Shown one piece after another: positions 60,756 through 64,000 of a stretch of 64,000 bases of DNA. Numbering within the stretch: the first letter of the stretch is position 1; the number at the start of each line of letters is the position of its first letter. The position numbers and the translations under genes are program-made. The notes under the pieces are model-generated. The model ran no database searches and was not told the origin of the DNA. It saw only the letters and a program-made list of their open reading frames with translations. Source of the stretch: Serilophus lunatus (taxonomy: Eukaryota; Chordata; Aves; Passeriformes; Eurylaimidae); NCBI GenBank assembly GCA_013399895.1, contig VXBA01001650.1, positions 689,735-753,734 on the forward strand, read 5' to 3'.

Positions 60756-62239
60756 TGATGCTTCCCTTCCCCTCCAACTCACCCCCTTGTCCTGGCTGAT
60801 CATGGGCTGGAGGTTGCCTTGTTCCCATCCTGTGGGGAAATGCTGCTTCCCAGAAGGAATGCTGGTTGGTCCATGCTGTGACAAGGCCCATCAGCTGGCT
60901 CTGAGTGTAGCAAAACATCTGAGGGCATTGTGCTGGACTTCTTTTCTCCAGCTTTTTTGCAGATGCGCCCAACCCAGAATGTGATCTCAATTATTTTTGT
61001 CATCATCAATGACAGTTGTGATCCATCATCCAGTTTTGTTTCCTTGCACACAATAATTCTGTGAGGCAGAAAAGCACTTCAGCTGCACATCTGTCAGCAA
61101 ACCAGAGCTCCTCATCCCAGTGAACAAAGGAGCTTCATTTATCCTTCCTAACAAAGACATTTTCTAAAATAGGCTGTAAATATTTAGGACTTGTGTTGCT
61201 GTGTGATCTTTATACACTTCCCAAATATCTCTGTCAGTGTGAGCTGTTCTAGAGAAAAGATTGAAACACAATCATTAAAGAACCAAGGGAGAGCTCAAAA
61301 CTCTCCATGGATGGAGAGGGTGGTTGTTCAGTTTAAAAGTCCAATTATTGTAGCTCAACTCTAACTACTCAGATAAATAATACCCATTTTAATGGACAAA
61401 ATAAACCACCTAAAAAAGCCCAGTGTGTTGGCTGGGCTGTTTTATAGGAGCTGGAATTCCTGAAGTCCTGGCTGGCCAAGCTCAATTTGTTTCCAGCCAA
61501 CACCACCTCCCCTCCCTGTGCTGAGGTCTTGGGACAGGCCCAGCCAAATCCCAGCAGCTTTTCCCTCCTCCAGGTCCTGGGGAAGGGACGTGGCACCTTT
61601 CTGCTCCAGCCACACTGTCCTCACCCACAAGGGCTGGAAGATTTAATATGTGAGGACTGGGGGAGGAAAAAAAAACCCAAAAGATAATTGGATTTAAACA
61701 TTGTAGGAAGGAAAAAAACAAAACACAAATCCCAAACATGAATATTCAAGGCCCAGCAAAGGAAGAGGTGGGTGGTTTCTGTTGAAATAAAATGTGACAC
61801 TGGGTGATGCCACTGACACCCCAGGGATGTCCATTGGGCATGGGGCACACAAATAGCCTGGAGAGCACAGTGGGACTTGCTGGATGGGATTTATATAATT
61901 TTATTTTTTTTTTACTACAGTTGGCAAAGTTCATCGACTCAAATATTTTCCAGTGGAAATTAGATCTTTCTTGTGCAAGTAATTTAGAAAAGCCTGGTTT
62001 CTAGCCACTGGTAATCCTTAATTTTAAAAGCAAAATCGAAATTTGGCTTTGAATTTCAACTAAAATGGGAGGGTTTTGTTTGGGAAACACTGCCTTGGTT
62101 CCTCTGGAAGCTGGAACTCCCATCTTTCCTGGGTCCATCCTCCTGGTTTCTTCTCCATCCCACCCTCATGGCTTTTCAGGGAGGAGGCTCTGGGGTGTCT
62201 GACAGCAATACAGCATAAATCTACTTACTCTGTTTTTTT

Positions 62240-62320
62240 CTAAGTATCTAATATATGGTTATATATATTTTTAGAGTTTTTTAATATTTTTTAAACTATA
62301 TAATATAGTTAGAATTCCTC
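62240..62320. repeat. AT-rich low-complexity tract
   Basis: About 80 bases of nearly pure A and T with TATATATTTTTAGAG and TTTTAATATTTTTTAAAC blocks. Confidence 0.85.
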
Positions 62321-62383
62321 TTGCTGTGAAATGAACTGATTTCTTCTTGGTTTATACTCAGAGGAGGCAAAAACCAGCCACTA

Positions 62384-63568
62384 ATGATCTTGTGGAGAAT
62401 AACCTGGGAGAGTTGCTCCTGTTTTTCACCTGCTTTCCTGAGGCACAGTCAGCACTTGCCAGCTTTCCTCAGCCATCCCATCGGAGGCATCTCCTCTCAT
62501 TTCTGCGACTCTTTTCCCAGTCGTCTGTGTGGCTGCAGGATAACTCTGCCCACAGACGTGTCGCGTTCCTCCTTGGGATTAAATGAGCCTCCAAGCTCTC
62601 GCAGGGCATTGCAGCTCGGGCTCCAGAGCAGCAGGAGGGAGCAGCTCTGCCTGTTGCCAAGCCCTCTCCCCCTCTCCAGGACACTCAGAACCATTTCTGG
62701 TCTCTTCACCCCGTCGGTTTTTGGGTGTTTGCGCATCAGGAGCAGCCCAGCAGAGGGGGTGCAGCTCTCCTTTAGGAAGAGGGTTAAGGGATCATTTGCA
62801 CAGAAATGCCCAACTGCATCTGCATGGATGGCTTTTTTTGTCTTTGCACCAGCACAGTTTCACTTTCTTTCTTTTTTTTCCAGCAAGGCTGGAGCTTCAC
62901 ACACCGCCCAGCGCTGCTGCCACCCCATGGGAACGCGGACTGAAATGTTTGCTCTGCTGAGACTGGGAAAGAGAAGAGCAGAGGCGCCTCATCAATGTTC
63001 AGCCAGTATTGCCCGTGAGCTCCGCCAGGAGCAGGGATCGCAGCCTTTGGAGAAGAGCCCAGGGCCAGGGCAGAGCCTTTTCACAGCTCCTAAAGCAGCT
63101 GGGAGGGGCAGGGGGGCTGCAGCCCTTCCCAGAGGCCAGGAGGGATTGCAGGGTTTGAGCCACAGAGCTCAGCCTCCCCCGACTGTTTCCTCTCAGCCTC
63201 ATCCCACCCTCCTGTCGGGGAGGTGGGGAAGGGAGAAGGTCCCCCCTGAGCCTCCTTTCTTCTCCAGGATGGGCCCCCTCCAGCTCCCTCTTGGTGCTCC
63301 AAACCCTTCCCCAGCTCCATTCCCTCCTCGGGACAAACACCAGCCCCTCAATATCCTCTTTTTGGACCCCCCAGCACAACTGACCCCAGGATTCCAGAAT
63401 CCCCCAGCAAAGGGGAGCTGCCCCACATGCACGTGGAATACAGGTCTGCATCCTCAGAATACAAATTCAGGGGGGTATTTCCATTTTAAAAGTGGTTTGT
63501 TTTTTTTTTACTCGTTATTTATAATGGTTTCTCCATGGAATGGGAATTCCAAGCTTTCTGCCAGCTAG
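62384..63568 (+). other. Long open frame of 394 codons, not recognised
   Basis: The frame from an ATG at 62384 to a stop at 63566 is the longest in the window outside the ROR1 kinase exon and the repeats. The predicted product is rich in Ser, Pro, Leu and Arg. It has no recognisable domain, no clear signal peptide and no repeat. The local DNA is GC-rich, which lowers stop frequency, and the composition looks like that of noncoding GC-rich DNA. An overlapping minus-strand frame of 150 codons (63451-62999) supports the view that stops are merely rare here. It is probably not a gene, but its length deserves a check. Confidence 0.12.
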
Positions 63569-63569
63569 T

Positions 63570-63730
63570 AATAATATTTTACACTTTTATAGCATCTCTC
63601 TTCTGAGGATCTGAAAGTATTTTTAAAACATTAGCTAATTAAGTGTGACAACACCCCTGTCAGGTAGGGAGATGAAGGGATAAAGCAGCAGCAAAATTCC
63701 CGAGGCACTGGAATAAAGCCATGGTTTGGC
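63570..63730. repeat. Possible ancient interspersed repeat (MIR/L2/L3-like)
   Basis: The order CACTTTTATAGCATCTCTC, GAGGATCTGAAAGTATTTTT, ACATTAGCTAATTAAG, ACAACACCCCTGTCAGGTAG and then CGAGGCACTGG resembles an old repeat widespread in amniotes. It has a TATAGC-CT start, a GGATCTCAAAG block, a CACAACACCCCTGTGAGGTAGG block and a GAGGCAC tail. The family name is from memory and not certain. Confidence 0.45.
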
Positions 63731-64000
63731 TGGTGCACAACCAGACAGGGAAGGGGAGGAGCAGGGTGTTTAACAGGATGAGAAACCAAAATTCCTAAAG
63801 ATGGAGTTGGAAAGCTCCATGGGATTGCCCCTGTTAAAATGAAAATGCATCAGGTGGGCTCTGGCACGTGGCTTTGGGACATCCCTGAAGTCATGTTTGC
63901 CTGCTGGTTTTCCCTTTCCAGCTAAAAGGAAGGAGCTGAAGAGACATCAGGATGGAATCCCCCAACCCTGAGAGGGGCTCCCAGCTTCCTTCCATGAGGA

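Larger units (their letters stand above)
32941..64000. other. Intergenic region downstream of ROR1
   Basis: I found no convincing exon in this 31 kb. Known vertebrate gene order puts UBE2U (where present) and CACHD1 downstream of ROR1, but no part of either was recognised. The listed CR1 fragments, simple repeats, AT-rich tracts and candidate regulatory stretches account for part of it. The remainder (for example 35000-36680, 37040-38500, 38810-41150, 41350-43120, 44000-45400, 48600-50450, 53270-55250, 55910-56990, 57460-60540 and 60760-62380) holds nothing I can name. Confidence 0.6.

Overview
The window looks like part of a bird chromosome, most likely a songbird. The evidence is one vertebrate multi-exon gene with GT-AG introns, and about 28 recognisable CR1 LINE 3'-end fragments, many of the GC-rich, barely diverged type common in passerines. 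There are no operons, prokaryotic genes or recognisable retroviral genes. Two stretches of N (331 bases at 11799-12129 and a single base at 23077) show it is a draft assembly.

The only gene I can support is ROR1, the receptor tyrosine kinase-like orphan receptor 1, on the + strand. Five 3' coding exons lie at 19807-19934, 21039-21350, 22148-22393, 26175-26386 and 29915-31339. By human numbering these are probably exons 5 to 9. They encode in order the frizzled-type cysteine-rich domain (two exons), the kringle, the transmembrane segment, and one large exon with the whole pseudokinase domain and Ser/Thr/Pro-rich tail. All junctions keep frame and all introns are GT-AG. The signal peptide, Ig-like domain and promoter were not found and should lie upstream of position 1. 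A 3' UTR of about 1.6 kb follows.

Layout: 1-19806 is intron with CR1 pieces, an ATT microsatellite, a G-rich GGGATAT minisatellite broken by the assembly gap, a 35-bp GGAAA-based repeat and a CpG-dense patch beside an octamer site. 19807-31339 holds the exons and their introns. 31340 to about 32940 is the 3' UTR. The remaining 31 kb appears intergenic: CR1 fragments, AT-rich and polypyrimidine tracts, some possible regulatory elements, and one unusually long unexplained open frame near the right edge (62384-63568).

I found no new biological system. The points most worth checking are a two-residue gap in the frizzled domain relative to human ROR1 as I remember it, a possible secreted isoform formed by reading through the kringle exon donor into a CR1 fragment, the quadruplex-prone minisatellite around the gap, a near-identical inverted CR1 pair just beyond the 3' UTR, the 394-codon frame, and CpG-rich or homeodomain-site-rich candidate regulatory stretches.
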